A DNA stretch of 60,970 nucleotides, taken from assembly GCA_903928115.1 (NCBI GenBank), contig CAIYPP010000060.1, positions 1 through 60,970 of the forward strand. Direction: 5' to 3'. Shown here one piece after another: positions 45,581 to 55,109 of this stretch. This DNA is from an uncultured Planctomycetota bacterium. Its GTDB lineage: Bacteria; Planctomycetota; UBA1135; GCA-002686595. Made by a program: the position numbers and the translations under genes. Position 1 is the stretch's first letter; each line of letters opens with the position of its first letter. Below the pieces are notes generated by a model. The model saw nothing but the letters and a program-made list of their open reading frames with translations, was not told the origin of the DNA and searched no databases.

Positions 45581-46798
45581 TCACGGGTTGGTGACAACCT
45601 GTTCGCGTTCCGCAGCCCAGCGGCGCGCCGCACCGAGTGCGAGCCCGACGCCGAGCGATGAGACGATCAGTGACGTGCCGCCGTGAGAGAGGAACGGCAG
45701 CGTCATGCCCTTGGGCGGCGCCAGTCCGGCGACGATCTGCACGTGCAACATCCCTTGCACGCAGGTCGAGATCATCAAGCCGAACGTCGCCAGCGCGTCG
45801 TAGCGATCCTTGATCGAAAGCACGAGCCGCAGCCCGTACCAAAGAAGTCCGGCGAAGAGGCACACCACGAGCGCCATGCCGAAGAACCCGAGCTCTTCGC
45901 CGACCTGTGCGAAGACGAAGTCCGACTCGAGGTACGGCACGCCATGGTTGCGCAGCGGTCCGTGCGCATAGCCGAGGCCGAACATGTCGCCGCTCGCGAT
46001 CGCGGAGTTCGCGTCATCGACCTGCTGGTTGCTGGTCTCGCCGACGAACATCATGAAGCGCTTGCGGATGTACGGGATTGCCGTGAAGCAGATCAAACCG
46101 GCGCCGACACCGATCACCGAAACCGGCATGGCTACGTGCCGCGTCTGCGCCCCGCCGATCCACAGCGTGGTCGCCGCGCACAGGAACAGCAGGCTCGCGC
46201 CGCCGAGGTCGGTCTCGACCAAGACGAGCCCAAAGTAGAAGAGCACGACCGCGAGGATCGGCAGCACGCCGCGCTGGATGTCACCGAGCAGCGGTCCGAT
46301 GCGCGTGCAGCGGTCGGCGACCCACAGGACAAGCACGATGCGCGCGAGCTCCGAAGGCTGGAACTTCACGACACCTAGGTCGAGCCAGCGATGCGAGCCG
46401 TTGATCTGAGACCCGAGCGGCGGCACGAACACCGCGATCAGCAGGACGGCCATCACCACCATCGCCGCCGGGATGTAGCGCCGCACGCCGGTCGGGCCGA
46501 GGCGAGCCGCGGCGAGCATCACCACGACGCCGGAGAAGCGGAACAGCACCTGTTCGAAGAGCTCGTTCGAGAACTCGGCAGGTGAAAGCGTGGTCGCAGC
46601 ATGACTCGCCTGCACGAGCAGACCGAGCGTCGAGAGTGCGAGGACGCACAAGAACACGGCGATGGCCGGTGCAACGGGGTCATGCCGCTCGACCTTCGCG
46701 TAGTTTTCCCGGATGCGCTCGAAGATCGTGGTCTGGTGCTCTCGGGCAGCACGTACACCACCGGTTGCGGTCGCGAGGAGGGAATGGACGCGGGACAT
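45581..46798 (-). CDS. ftsW: FtsW-type SEDS peptidoglycan polymerase
   Basis: 405 residues with about ten helices. SEDS marks: GSHRWLDLG, KFQPSELARI, VETDLGGA, ESDFVFAQVGEELGF (with the catalytic Asp of the family) and the final GMTLPFLSHGGTSLIV. It polymerises lipid II at the septum together with the class B PBP three genes upstream. About 45 cytoplasmic residues precede the first helix. Confidence 0.93.
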   Translation of the reverse strand: MSRVHSLLATATGGVRAAREHQTTIFERIRENYAKVERHDPVAPAIAVFLCVLALSTLGLLVQASHAATTLSPAEFSNELFEQVLFRFSGVVVMLAAARLGPTGVRRYIPAAMVVMAVLLIAVFVPPLGSQINGSHRWLDLGVVKFQPSELARIVLVLWVADRCTRIGPLLGDIQRGVLPILAVVLFYFGLVLVETDLGGASLLFLCAATTLWIGGAQTRHVAMPVSVIGVGAGLICFTAIPYIRKRFMMFVGETSNQQVDDANSAIASGDMFGLGYAHGPLRNHGVPYLESDFVFAQVGEELGFFGMALVVCLFAGLLWYGLRLVLSIKDRYDALATFGLMISTCVQGMLHVQIVAGLAPPKGMTLPFLSHGGTSLIVSSLGVGLALGAARRWAAEREQVVTNP

Positions 46799-46810
46799 GG
46801 CGTGGTCTTC

Positions 46811-47983
46811 TCAGCGCACCTTCAGGAGTGCGAGGCTGGCCGTCGCGCACAGCGCGCAGACGATCCACAGACGAGTCGTCACCGTCACTTCGTGCCAACG
46901 CTGCGCTGCACGGCTCTGCTTGACCTCGGCCGGAAGCTCGAGGATCGCGCCGTAGAGCTGCAGTCCATGGTGGATCGGCGCGACGGTGAACACGCGCTTT
47001 CCGCCCGAATACTTGAAGTACAGACGCTGGATCCAGCTCGACATCAGCTCGGCGACGAACACGAAGGCGATGAGCGGCAGCACCAGCTCCTGCTTCGCCA
47101 CGACGGCCATCCACGCGAGCAAGCCACCGAGTGGGAGCGAGCCCGAGTCGCCCATGAACACCTTGGCCGGGAACGCGTTGTACCAGAGGAAGCCCAAGCA
47201 AGCGCCGCACAGCGCGCCGCCGACAACCGCCATCTCCGACGCGGCTTTCACGTGCGGGATGCCGAGGTAGCTCGTCCAGTCAGGGCGGCCCGTCACGTAG
47301 CAGAAGATCAGGAGCGCGAGCCCGCAGATGAGCGTGCAGCCCGCCGCGAGTCCATCGAGTCCGTCGGTGATGTTGACCGCGTTGGACGAGCCGACGATCA
47401 CGAAATACTGGAAGCCGACGAACAGCAGGATTCCACCGATCCCCCACGCTCCGAGCTCGATCGCGGAGTTCTTCAGGAAAGGGGGATAAAGTGTGAGCAA
47501 CGTCTCCCGCCCGCTGTAGTGCGCGTAGAAAACGAGCGCGCCGACGACGCTGAGCATCACGACGGAGAGGCCGAGCATCTTGGCGCTCGCGCTCAGTCCC
47601 TTGCTCTTGTGAACGGTGAGCTTCTTGTAGTCGTCCACGAAGCCAACCGAAGCGAAGCCCGCGGTCAGCAGAATGCCGAGCACGACGTGGATGTTGTCGA
47701 GGCGCGCCCACAGGAGCACGCTCGCGAGCAGAGAGCCGATCAGGAAGCTGCCGCCCATCGTCGGCGTGCCCTTCTTTCCCGACGCTTCACCGTGCTTCGC
47801 GAGGTCCGCGCTGTCGGTCTTGGTGACATCCTCGCCGATCTTGTGCGCCCGCAGCCAGCGGATCACCGGCGCACCCCACCACAGTGCGAAAGCAAACGCG
47901 GTGATCGCCGCCGCAGCGACGCGGAAGCTGATGTAGCCGAACAGGTTGAGCCCGAGGAACTCCTCGAAGATCGCGGGGAACAT
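46811..47983 (-). CDS. mraY: Phospho-N-acetylmuramoyl-pentapeptide transferase
   Basis: 390 residues, ten helices. GKKGTPTMGG, GFVDDYKKL, NAVNITDGLDGLA and FMGDSGSLPLGG are the MraY metal and substrate motifs; HHGLQLYG near the end corresponds to the HHH motif. It makes lipid I. It starts two bases after murF. Confidence 0.96.
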   Translation of the reverse strand: MFPAIFEEFLGLNLFGYISFRVAAAAITAFAFALWWGAPVIRWLRAHKIGEDVTKTDSADLAKHGEASGKKGTPTMGGSFLIGSLLASVLLWARLDNIHVVLGILLTAGFASVGFVDDYKKLTVHKSKGLSASAKMLGLSVVMLSVVGALVFYAHYSGRETLLTLYPPFLKNSAIELGAWGIGGILLFVGFQYFVIVGSSNAVNITDGLDGLAAGCTLICGLALLIFCYVTGRPDWTSYLGIPHVKAASEMAVVGGALCGACLGFLWYNAFPAKVFMGDSGSLPLGGLLAWMAVVAKQELVLPLIAFVFVAELMSSWIQRLYFKYSGGKRVFTVAPIHHGLQLYGAILELPAEVKQSRAAQRWHEVTVTTRLWIVCALCATASLALLKVR

Positions 47984-47985
47984 CG

Positions 47986-49374
47986 CTAGTGAACCCCCGT
48001 TCCTTGGCGGTTGCGGAGGTGATCGACCACGCGGTCGAGCCCGATGCGGCGGCTCGCCTTCAGGAGCACGGTGTCGCCTTGGCGCAACAGTCCGTCGATC
48101 TCACTCGCAGCCTGCTCGGCGCTGGGCACGTACACGAGCCGCTTCGTCGGCATCCCTGCCTCGAGGGCCCCCGCTGCGGTCGCTTTGACCTGCTCTCCCA
48201 CAAGCACGAGCAAGTCGATCGCGCTCCCCGCGATCTCGCGCCCGAGGGCGTGGTGCAGCTCCGGGCTGCTCGCGCCGAGCTCGAGCATGTCGCCGAGCAC
48301 CATCACCCGCCGTCCACGTCCGTGGAGGCCAGAGAGAAAGCGCACCGCGGCTCCCGCCGACTCCGGGTTCGCGTTGTAGGTGTCGTCGAACACGACGAGC
48401 CCCTCGATCTCGTGGCGCTCCATGCGACGGCTGCCGCCCTTGAGTTCGGAGATCGCAGGCAAGAGCTCGTCGATCTCGATCCCCATGCCATGGCACGCGG
48501 CCAACGCACACAGAAGGTTCGAGATGTTGTGCAGTCCAAGGAGCGGCGAGGAGATCTCGCGTCCGCGCAGGCGGAAGGTCGTTCCGCCGGAGTGGAACAG
48601 CGCGTTCGTCGCGTTGAACTCCCCCGCGCCGTCGATGCTGACCGTGAGGATGCGCGCTCGCGTCGAGGCTCGCAGCAGGTCCGCGTGACGGCAGTCCGTG
48701 TTCATCACCGCGAAACCGTCCGCCGGGAGGCTCGCGAACAGCGCGCTCTTCTCACGAGCCACGCCCTCGATCGAGCCGAGCCCCTCGAGATGCGACGCGC
48801 CGATCATCGTGATGATCGCGCCGGTCGGTCGCGCGATGCGCGCGAGCGCCGCGATCTCGCCGGGGGCGTTTGTCCCGATCTCGAGCACGAGTGCCTGCGT
48901 CGTCTTGTCCGCGAGCAGGAGCGTGTGCGGCACGCCGACGTCGTTGTTGAACGAGTTCGGGCTCGCGACGGTGCGCATGCGCGTCGCGAGCAGTTGCCCG
49001 AGGATGTTCTTGGTCGTCGTCTTGCCACACGAGCCCGTGATTCCGAGTACCGGGATCGAAAGCTGCGAGCGATGCCACGACGCGAGATCGGCGAGCGCGC
49101 GGCGGGGCTCCGCATGCACCACGAGAGGGACGTCACCCTGGAGTGCAGGCAGCGCGAGAGACGAGTCTCCCTTCAGCAGGATCGCGCCAGCCCCCAGCTG
49201 GCAGGCCTGCTGCGCAAACAGGTTTCCGTCGAAGTTCGGACCCGACAACGCCACGAAGAGCTGGTGCGGACGCAGCGCGCGAGTGTCGGTGCTCACCCCG
49301 TGCACCCAACGCTCGCCATCGCCACGCAAGAGCACCGCTCCCGTGCTGTCGAGGATGTCGCGAACCCGCATCAT
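47986..49374 (-). CDS. murF: UDP-MurNAc-tripeptide--D-alanyl-D-alanine ligase
   Basis: 462 residues with VSTDTRAL, ITGSCGKTTTKNILG, EIGTNAPGEI, NPESAGAAVRF and LGDMLELG. It adds D-Ala-D-Ala. ATG shares four bases with the murE stop; an open frame further upstream is a shadow of murE. Confidence 0.95.
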   Translation of the reverse strand: MMRVRDILDSTGAVLLRGDGERWVHGVSTDTRALRPHQLFVALSGPNFDGNLFAQQACQLGAGAILLKGDSSLALPALQGDVPLVVHAEPRRALADLASWHRSQLSIPVLGITGSCGKTTTKNILGQLLATRMRTVASPNSFNNDVGVPHTLLLADKTTQALVLEIGTNAPGEIAALARIARPTGAIITMIGASHLEGLGSIEGVAREKSALFASLPADGFAVMNTDCRHADLLRASTRARILTVSIDGAGEFNATNALFHSGGTTFRLRGREISSPLLGLHNISNLLCALAACHGMGIEIDELLPAISELKGGSRRMERHEIEGLVVFDDTYNANPESAGAAVRFLSGLHGRGRRVMVLGDMLELGASSPELHHALGREIAGSAIDLLVLVGEQVKATAAGALEAGMPTKRLVYVPSAEQAASEIDGLLRQGDTVLLKASRRIGLDRVVDHLRNRQGTGVH

Positions 49375-50897
49375 CCCTGCTGCCTCCTCCACGTCCCGCT
49401 CGCGAGCAGCTCGGCCGCCACCGCGCGATCGTCGAATGCATGGATACGCGCGCCGATCGTCTGGGTGGTCTCGTGACCCTTGCCCGCGATCAGCACGACG
49501 TCGTGGGGACGAGCCGCCGAGAGCGCCGCTTGGATCGCGGCGCGGCGGTCGAGCTCGACCACGACCTGCGCGGAGGTTCCGGCGAGGCCGACGAGGACGT
49601 CGTCGGCGATCGCGCGCGGATCCTCGCTGCGCGGATTGTCGCTCGTGAGGAACACGAGGTCGGCGAGCTCGCCGGCCGCGCGCCCCATCGGCGCGCGCTT
49701 GCCCCGGTCGCGATCTCCGCCACAACCAAAGACACACACGAGGCGACCGCCGTGGTCACCGCGGCGGCGACCTTCGGCCTCGAGGCCCTCACGGACCGTC
49801 GAGAGCACCTTGCGCAGAGCATCTTCGGTGTGCGCGTAATCCACGAACACGCGGGCAGCGCTGGAATCCGTGTCGACGCGCTCCAACCGCCCGGGGGCGG
49901 AAGAGGCAAGAGCGAGCCCACCCAACGCGTGGGAAGGGCTCGCCCCCGACACGAGCACCGCAGCTAGAGCTGCCAATGCGTTCTCGACGTTGAAGCGACC
50001 CACCAGCGGCAGAAAAACCCCAGTCCGTTGAATCCCCATCCCTTCGAGGAATAAACGGGTACCGCGGGAGTCGACTTCGAGTCGGGAAGCAGAGAGGTCG
50101 GCGCGCGACCTGGCACTGAACGTGAACACGGACGCACCGCGAGCGCGCGCGGCATCGGCCATGTGAGCGGAGAAGGGATCGTCGGCGTTGACGATGGCGG
50201 CGGAGCCGGCCGTGAGCGACGAGAAGAGTCGCGCCTTGGCGGCTGCGTAGCGCTCCATGTCGCCGTGATAGTCGAGGTGATCGCGCGTCAGGTTGGTGAA
50301 CACCGCGGCGTTCACCTTGAGACCCGCGAGACGGTCCTGATCGAGGGCGTGCGAGCTCGCCTCGAGCGCGACCGCGTCTCCGCCGAGTTCGCGATGGCGC
50401 GCGAGAAGTCGTTGCAGTCCCGGCGCATCCGGCGTCGTGTGAGTCGCGGGCAGCAGCACGCCGTCCGCAAGGCGGTTTCCGGCCGTGCCGAGCACCGCGG
50501 GCTTGCGCCCGCACGCGGCGAGCAGCTGGCCGGCGAGGTGGGCCGTGGTCGTCTTGCCGTTGGTCCCCGTCACCGCCACCACGAACATCTCGCGCGCGGG
50601 GCGACCGTGCAGACGCGCCGCCGCCTCGCCCGCGATCGCGCGCGCGTGCGGGTGAACCCAGTTGGCAACGTCCTTGGGCAATTCGAGCGGAAGCGGAGAC
50701 AAAACTGCGAGTGCGCCGCGCTCCAGTGCCTGTGCGACGAAGCGCGCACCATCCGCGCTCGAGCCAGGCAGCGCGGCGAACAGGTCGCCCTGCGCCACGG
50801 TGCGGCTGTCGACTTGCACGTCACGCAGCGAGCGCTCGACGCCCGTACCGCGCAGCTCGCCGCCGAGCTCGGCAGCCAGTTCTCGCAGCGTGACCAT
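49371..50897 (-). CDS. murE: UDP-MurNAc-L-Ala-D-Glu--meso-diaminopimelate ligase
   Basis: 508 residues: VDSRTV, VTGTNGKTTTAHLA, LEASSHALDQDRL, NLTRDHLDYHG, VDYAHTEDAL and FGCGGDRDRGKR. The amino-acid site reads SDNPRSEDP; DNPR is the meso-diaminopimelate form, so the wall should be of the Gram-negative DAP type. ATG shares one base with the ftsI stop (TGATG). Confidence 0.95.
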   Translation of the reverse strand: MVTLRELAAELGGELRGTGVERSLRDVQVDSRTVAQGDLFAALPGSSADGARFVAQALERGALAVLSPLPLELPKDVANWVHPHARAIAGEAAARLHGRPAREMFVVAVTGTNGKTTTAHLAGQLLAACGRKPAVLGTAGNRLADGVLLPATHTTPDAPGLQRLLARHRELGGDAVALEASSHALDQDRLAGLKVNAAVFTNLTRDHLDYHGDMERYAAAKARLFSSLTAGSAAIVNADDPFSAHMADAARARGASVFTFSARSRADLSASRLEVDSRGTRLFLEGMGIQRTGVFLPLVGRFNVENALAALAAVLVSGASPSHALGGLALASSAPGRLERVDTDSSAARVFVDYAHTEDALRKVLSTVREGLEAEGRRRGDHGGRLVCVFGCGGDRDRGKRAPMGRAAGELADLVFLTSDNPRSEDPRAIADDVLVGLAGTSAQVVVELDRRAAIQAALSAARPHDVVLIAGKGHETTQTIGARIHAFDDRAVAAELLASGTWRRQQG

Positions 50898-53386
50898 CAC
50901 CAGCCCACCTCCGCCCAAGGCTGCTCGTAGCCCTTCTCGCTGCTCGCACCCAGCGCAGGCGCGAAGCCCGCGGCGATCGGTGCGACCACCTCGGCGCCAT
51001 TGCGCGTCTCGCCCAGCGCTTCCTTGAGGATGCGCACCGCCGTCGGACCGGCGACGCGCGAGCCGTACTTCTGTCCGCCGCGCGGTTCCTCGACGACGAC
51101 GAGAACCATCACCTCGCGCTCCGCGCCGTTGCGATGGCCCCAGATGCACATGCTCGACGTGTAGCAGTTGGAGTGCTTCTCGCGCGGCTTGTTGACCAGC
51201 GTGAGACGGCACTCGCGCGAGCACTTGGTCGCGCTCTTCCAGTGCTCCGCCTGGTGGGCGAGCTCGTGGTGCAGACACACCTCGGTGCCGACCTTCTGCG
51301 CCGTACCCGTCTTAGTTCCAACCGTCAGCGTCGGGAGCTTCTCGGGGCTCGCCACGGGAGCTCCGGTGCCTTCGCGGGCGCCGACCTGCATCATGGCGCG
51401 GATCGTCTCGGAGGTGCTCGCGGCGAAGACGGGCTCGGGCTGCGCGCGCGGCAGCGTGAAGCGCTCGCCATTCTGCTCGACCGCTTCGAGCACGCGCATC
51501 GGAAGCCAGTGACCACCGCGCACGATCGCCGCGAGTCCGGCCGCGTGCTGCCACAGCGTGACCTTCAGCTCGTGACCGAACGAGATCGAGGCCTGCGTCC
51601 ACTCCCGCTTCCACGGCAGCTTCGGGAGGTAGCCCGGCCGCTCGCCGCCGAAGCCACTCTTGGGCGCTTCCGAGTAGTGGAGCGCGCGGAACTTGCCGTG
51701 CATGAACTCGTCGGAGACCTTGTCGCCGATCTGCACGAGGCCCGCGTTGACGGAGTGCGCGAGGCACTGCGCGGCGGTGAGCACGCCGGTCTTGCTCGAC
51801 TCCGCCTCGCGGATGCGACGCTTGCCGAACAGATACGTGCCGTTGCCGACGTTGAACGTGTCGTTGGGGCTGACGGCTCCGGCGTCGACCGCGCACGCCA
51901 TGACGTTGACCTTGAAGGTCGAGCCCGGCGTGAACTCGTGGTAGAGCGGCGGGAAGCCGAGCATCGGATAGCTCGAGCGGGAGTCGACTGCGAGCACGTC
52001 GCCGCTGCGGAGGTCGAGCGCCACGGCCATCGCCAGAGCGGGCTTGTGCGTCTCCATCAGCTCGTCGAGCGCGATGCCGACCTGACGCTGGAGCATCAAG
52101 TCGAACGTCGTCACCACGCGCGGCGGGTCGCTCGGCGCCGTGCTCTCGAGGAAGTACGAACGCGCTTCGCCGGCGCGCACGGCGCGGTGGCGGAGGAAGC
52201 GGTAGCCCGACGACTGCTCGTCGAGGAAGCCCCAGCGCGACTCGTCCGCGAGCAGCCGGTCGCACGCGCGCTCGAGGCCCGAGAGCGGCAGCGGTTGCGC
52301 GAGCAGGTCCCACGTCGCCCGACCGCGCACGTCGTTCACATCGGCGACGAGGCGCTCGTACTCGCCCTCTTCATCGACGGAGCCGAGCTCCGCGACGAGC
52401 GCCGCGAGCTCCACGGACTCTTCCTCGAGTGCTGCATTCGCCGTTGCGCTCGGGGTGCCGTCTTGGCTGAGCTGCAGCGCGCGATCCGCCGCGCGGCGCG
52501 CGATCGGCTCGTCGACGTAGCCCCAGACGCCGAGGAAAGGGAAGCGCCCCGCCGGATATTCGCGGTCGCGGCCGCGCTCGATGCGCATCTGGTGATGGGC
52601 AACCTTCTCGGTCGAGAGCACCTCGATCAGCGCCGGCGCCTTCGAGGCATCGAAGCCGCGCACGGCGACCGTGTAGGTCGTCGGCATGAGCCAACTCCAC
52701 ACGGCGCTGCGCTGCTCTTCGAGCGCGATCTCGTCACCGCCCGCCTTGACGGCGTACTCGCCGAGCATGCAGAGCGCGAGCCCGTCTGCGATGTGGCGCG
52801 CCCAGCGGCGGGGCTTCTCGACGTACTCGGGCCCGTGCAGCGCACGGCTCGACTGGCTCAGCACGGAGAACGGCTGCCAGCAGAGCACGTACGCTCCGCG
52901 CTCATCGCGACCGATCCACATGCCGGCGATCGGAGCGCGCAGCACTTCGCCGGTCGGGCTGCCCGTCGCGATCCAAGTCTGGATGCGCGCGGCCGCCGCG
53001 GTGTCGAGCGGCATCGCGGTGCGGATGACGCCACCTTGCGCGTCCGGCATCATCGCCGTCGCGAGCGCGCGGACATCGCAGCCGAGCACTTGAGCGAGCT
53101 CGACGGCCACGCGCTCGGGCGTGTGCGCCTGCCACATCGCATTCGGCGACAGCACGAGGTCGAGACGCTGCACAAACAGCGCCACCGGACGCTCGTCGCG
53201 GTCGGTGATCGTGTAGGCGGGCGAGGGATCCTGCTCGTCCTGCTCCCAGCGACGCGTGCTGTCGTCGGTGGCGAAGGCCGTGCTTCCGACCCAGATCAAG
53301 GCCAACGCGAGCACCACGGCGATCACCAGAAACGCCCAAGCCGGACGCACGCCGCTGTTGGACTCGAACTCGCGCTCGTGGATCAC
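50897..53386 (-). CDS. ftsI: Class B penicillin-binding protein FtsI, unusually long, with a Cys/His-rich insertion
   Basis: 829 residues, about 250 more than most FtsI. One membrane helix (AWAFLVIAVVLALALIWVG), a long periplasmic domain without clear match (about 60-440), then the transpeptidase: SxxK at Ser489-Lys492 (PGSTFKV), SVN at 545-547, KTGT at 692-695. Directly after KTGT an insertion of about 50 residues carries five Cys and several His (VCLHHELAHQ, TKCSRECR, SNCY, MCIWGH). It crosslinks septal peptidoglycan with FtsW. GTG start overlaps the ftsL-like stop (GTGA). Confidence 0.9.
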   Translation of the reverse strand: MIHEREFESNSGVRPAWAFLVIAVVLALALIWVGSTAFATDDSTRRWEQDEQDPSPAYTITDRDERPVALFVQRLDLVLSPNAMWQAHTPERVAVELAQVLGCDVRALATAMMPDAQGGVIRTAMPLDTAAAARIQTWIATGSPTGEVLRAPIAGMWIGRDERGAYVLCWQPFSVLSQSSRALHGPEYVEKPRRWARHIADGLALCMLGEYAVKAGGDEIALEEQRSAVWSWLMPTTYTVAVRGFDASKAPALIEVLSTEKVAHHQMRIERGRDREYPAGRFPFLGVWGYVDEPIARRAADRALQLSQDGTPSATANAALEEESVELAALVAELGSVDEEGEYERLVADVNDVRGRATWDLLAQPLPLSGLERACDRLLADESRWGFLDEQSSGYRFLRHRAVRAGEARSYFLESTAPSDPPRVVTTFDLMLQRQVGIALDELMETHKPALAMAVALDLRSGDVLAVDSRSSYPMLGFPPLYHEFTPGSTFKVNVMACAVDAGAVSPNDTFNVGNGTYLFGKRRIREAESSKTGVLTAAQCLAHSVNAGLVQIGDKVSDEFMHGKFRALHYSEAPKSGFGGERPGYLPKLPWKREWTQASISFGHELKVTLWQHAAGLAAIVRGGHWLPMRVLEAVEQNGERFTLPRAQPEPVFAASTSETIRAMMQVGAREGTGAPVASPEKLPTLTVGTKTGTAQKVGTEVCLHHELAHQAEHWKSATKCSRECRLTLVNKPREKHSNCYTSSMCIWGHRNGAEREVMVLVVVEEPRGGQKYGSRVAGPTAVRILKEALGETRNGAEVVAPIAAGFAPALGASSEKGYEQPWAEVGW

Positions 53387-53634
53387 AGCTCGCCGCCCTT
53401 CTCGCTGGAAGCGCGCACCGTGGCGTCGAGCTCGTCGTTCGAGACACCGGGGACGTGCGACTCGACGCGTGCGCGCATCTGCGCGTTCGCGGCCGCGACC
53501 ATCTCCCATTGGCGCTGCATGCGCGAGAGTTCCTCGGCGCGCGCGTGGTTCGAGTTCTGGAGGAAGCACGCCGCGAGTGCAGCGAACACCGCGCCGAGCG
53601 AGAGCCCAGCCGAGAGCGCAGCACGCAAGTTCAA
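53383..53634 (-). CDS. FtsL-like short membrane protein (TTG start)
   Basis: 83 residues. One N-terminal helix (LSAGLSLGAVFAALAACFL) and a helix with heptad-like spacing (HARAEELSRMQRQWEMVAAANAQMRARVE), then an acidic tail. Size, topology and position between rsmH and ftsI are those of FtsL, whose sequence is poorly conserved. The TTG at 53634 overlaps the rsmH stop (TTGA), matching the overlap style of the next gene. FtsL joins FtsB and FtsQ to activate FtsW-FtsI. Confidence 0.75.
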   Translation of the reverse strand: MNLRAALSAGLSLGAVFAALAACFLQNSNHARAEELSRMQRQWEMVAAANAQMRARVESHVPGVSNDELDATVRASSEKGGEL

Positions 53635-54605
53635 GCGCCACCGCCCTTCGTCACGGTCGCACGGCGAACGCGGGCCCCCACGCGGAGCAGGGCCGAGCGA
53701 GAGCGGCGATTGCGCAGCAGCTCTTCGCGGCTCGCCGTCACGGGTTTGCGCGTCAGCACCTCCCAACGGCCCTCTTGCGCGCCCTGCGCGAAGAAGCGCT
53801 TGACCTCGGCGTCTTCGCCGGAGTGGAACGAGATCACGGCGAGGCGACCGCCATCGACGAGCCATTCTTCGGCCGCCGCGAGCCCCGCGAGGAGCTCGTC
53901 GCCCTCTTCGTTGACCGCGCGCCGGAGCGCCTGGAACACGCGCGTCGCCGGGTGCGTCTTGCCGCCGCCACCGACCGCGCGCTCGATGACATCCGCGAGC
54001 GCGAGGGTGCGCTGGAACGGAGCGCGACGGCGCGAATCGACGATGGCGCGCGCAATCTTGCGGGAGCGCGTCTCTCCGCCCTCGTAGAAAAAGAGATCCG
54101 CGAGGTCCGACTCGTCCCAGCCGTTGACGATGTCCGCGGCGGTGCGCTCGCGCTCGGGGTCCATGCGCATGTCGAGCGGACCGTCGGCGGTGAACGAGAA
54201 TCCGCGTGCGGCGCTGTCGAGCTGCAGCGAGCTCGCGCCGATGTCCATCAGCACGCCGACGACGCGCGTTGCGCCGACCGAGTCGAGCGCACTCTGGAGC
54301 TGCGAGATCCGGGCACGGCGCACGTGGACGCGGCGACCGAACGGCGCGAGGTTCGCGCGCGCGTGAGCGAGGATCTCGGGATCTTGATCGAGGCCGAGCA
54401 GCTGAACTCTCGGCAGCGCCGCGAGCAGGCGCGACGAGTGGCCGCCCGCGCCGAGCGTTCCGTCGACGATCCAACCTTCGAGCTCCGCGGGCCGCTCGCC
54501 GCCGAGGAAACGCACGACCTCGTCCGCGAGCACGGGCTCGTGCACGGGACGCGAAGCCCCACCCGCTCCGGACTCGTTGCGACGCTCCATCTCCACCCCC
54601 CCCAT
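53631..54605 (-). CDS. rsmH: 16S rRNA (cytosine(1402)-N4)-methyltransferase
   Basis: 324 residues: VHEPVLADEVVRFL, DGTLGAGGHSSRLL for S-adenosylmethionine, LLGLDQDPEIL, DIGASSLQLD, and ISFHSGEDAEVKRFF. Formerly mraW. It normally follows mraZ, as here (6-base gap). An ATG at 54590 is an alternative start. Confidence 0.96.
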   Translation of the reverse strand: MGGVEMERRNESGAGGASRPVHEPVLADEVVRFLGGERPAELEGWIVDGTLGAGGHSSRLLAALPRVQLLGLDQDPEILAHARANLAPFGRRVHVRRARISQLQSALDSVGATRVVGVLMDIGASSLQLDSAARGFSFTADGPLDMRMDPERERTAADIVNGWDESDLADLFFYEGGETRSRKIARAIVDSRRRAPFQRTLALADVIERAVGGGGKTHPATRVFQALRRAVNEEGDELLAGLAAAEEWLVDGGRLAVISFHSGEDAEVKRFFAQGAQEGRWEVLTRKPVTASREELLRNRRSRSALLRVGARVRRATVTKGGGA

Positions 54606-54611
54606 GGCCGC

Positions 54612-55076
54612 TCAGGCACCCGGCCCGGCTGGGCCGCCCCCGAGGAGGACGGAATCGAGCCGCGCGAAGTCGCGCGCGTGCTCGCGCTCGAAGGCCTCCC
54701 ACTTCGCCTTCGGCCAAAGCTCGGCGCGATCGACGAGACCGACGATGACGAGCTCGCGGTCGATGCCGGCGAGCTCCTTGAGCTTCTCGGGGACGCTGAG
54801 GCGGTTCTTGTCGTCGAGCTCGACCGACTGCGCCTTCGAGAAGAAGAGGCGCTGCATGTTGCGCTTCTCCTCGCCGGCGAAGGCCTGCGTCTCGAGGCGC
54901 GCGACGGCCTTGGAGAAGCCCTCTTCCGTGAACAGGAACAGGCAGCCCTCGAAGCCGAGCGTGAGGACGAGCGTGATCCGGCCGTCCGCGCCGAAGGCCT
55001 GACCCGCGAGCAGACGACGGGGGACGGACAGGCGTCCCTTGTCATCCAGCGAATGGGTCGATTCCCCCAGCCACAT
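54612..55076 (-). CDS. mraZ: Transcriptional regulator MraZ
   Basis: 154 residues with two SpoVT/AbrB-like halves: GESTHSLDDKGRLSVPRRL and AQSVELDDKNRLSVPEKL, each with the DDKxRLSVP signature. MraZ forms a ring and binds TGGGN repeats before its own cluster, usually as repressor. Four such repeats lie 34-68 bases upstream. Short loose tail GGGPAGPGA. Confidence 0.96.
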   Translation of the reverse strand: MWLGESTHSLDDKGRLSVPRRLLAGQAFGADGRITLVLTLGFEGCLFLFTEEGFSKAVARLETQAFAGEEKRNMQRLFFSKAQSVELDDKNRLSVPEKLKELAGIDRELVIVGLVDRAELWPKAKWEAFEREHARDFARLDSVLLGGGPAGPGA

Positions 55077-55109
55077 CGCGCGTCCGCCCTAGCCGTCGGC
55101 TAGCTCAAA

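Noticed and set aside
51240..51275. HExxH in FtsI as a metalloprotease site
   Set aside because: Single short motif in an insertion without the third ligand context; kept only as a structural oddity.
51134..55103. Two long plus-strand frames (889 and 615 residues)
   Set aside because: Antisense shadows of ftsI, rsmH and mraZ, produced by high GC at third positions.
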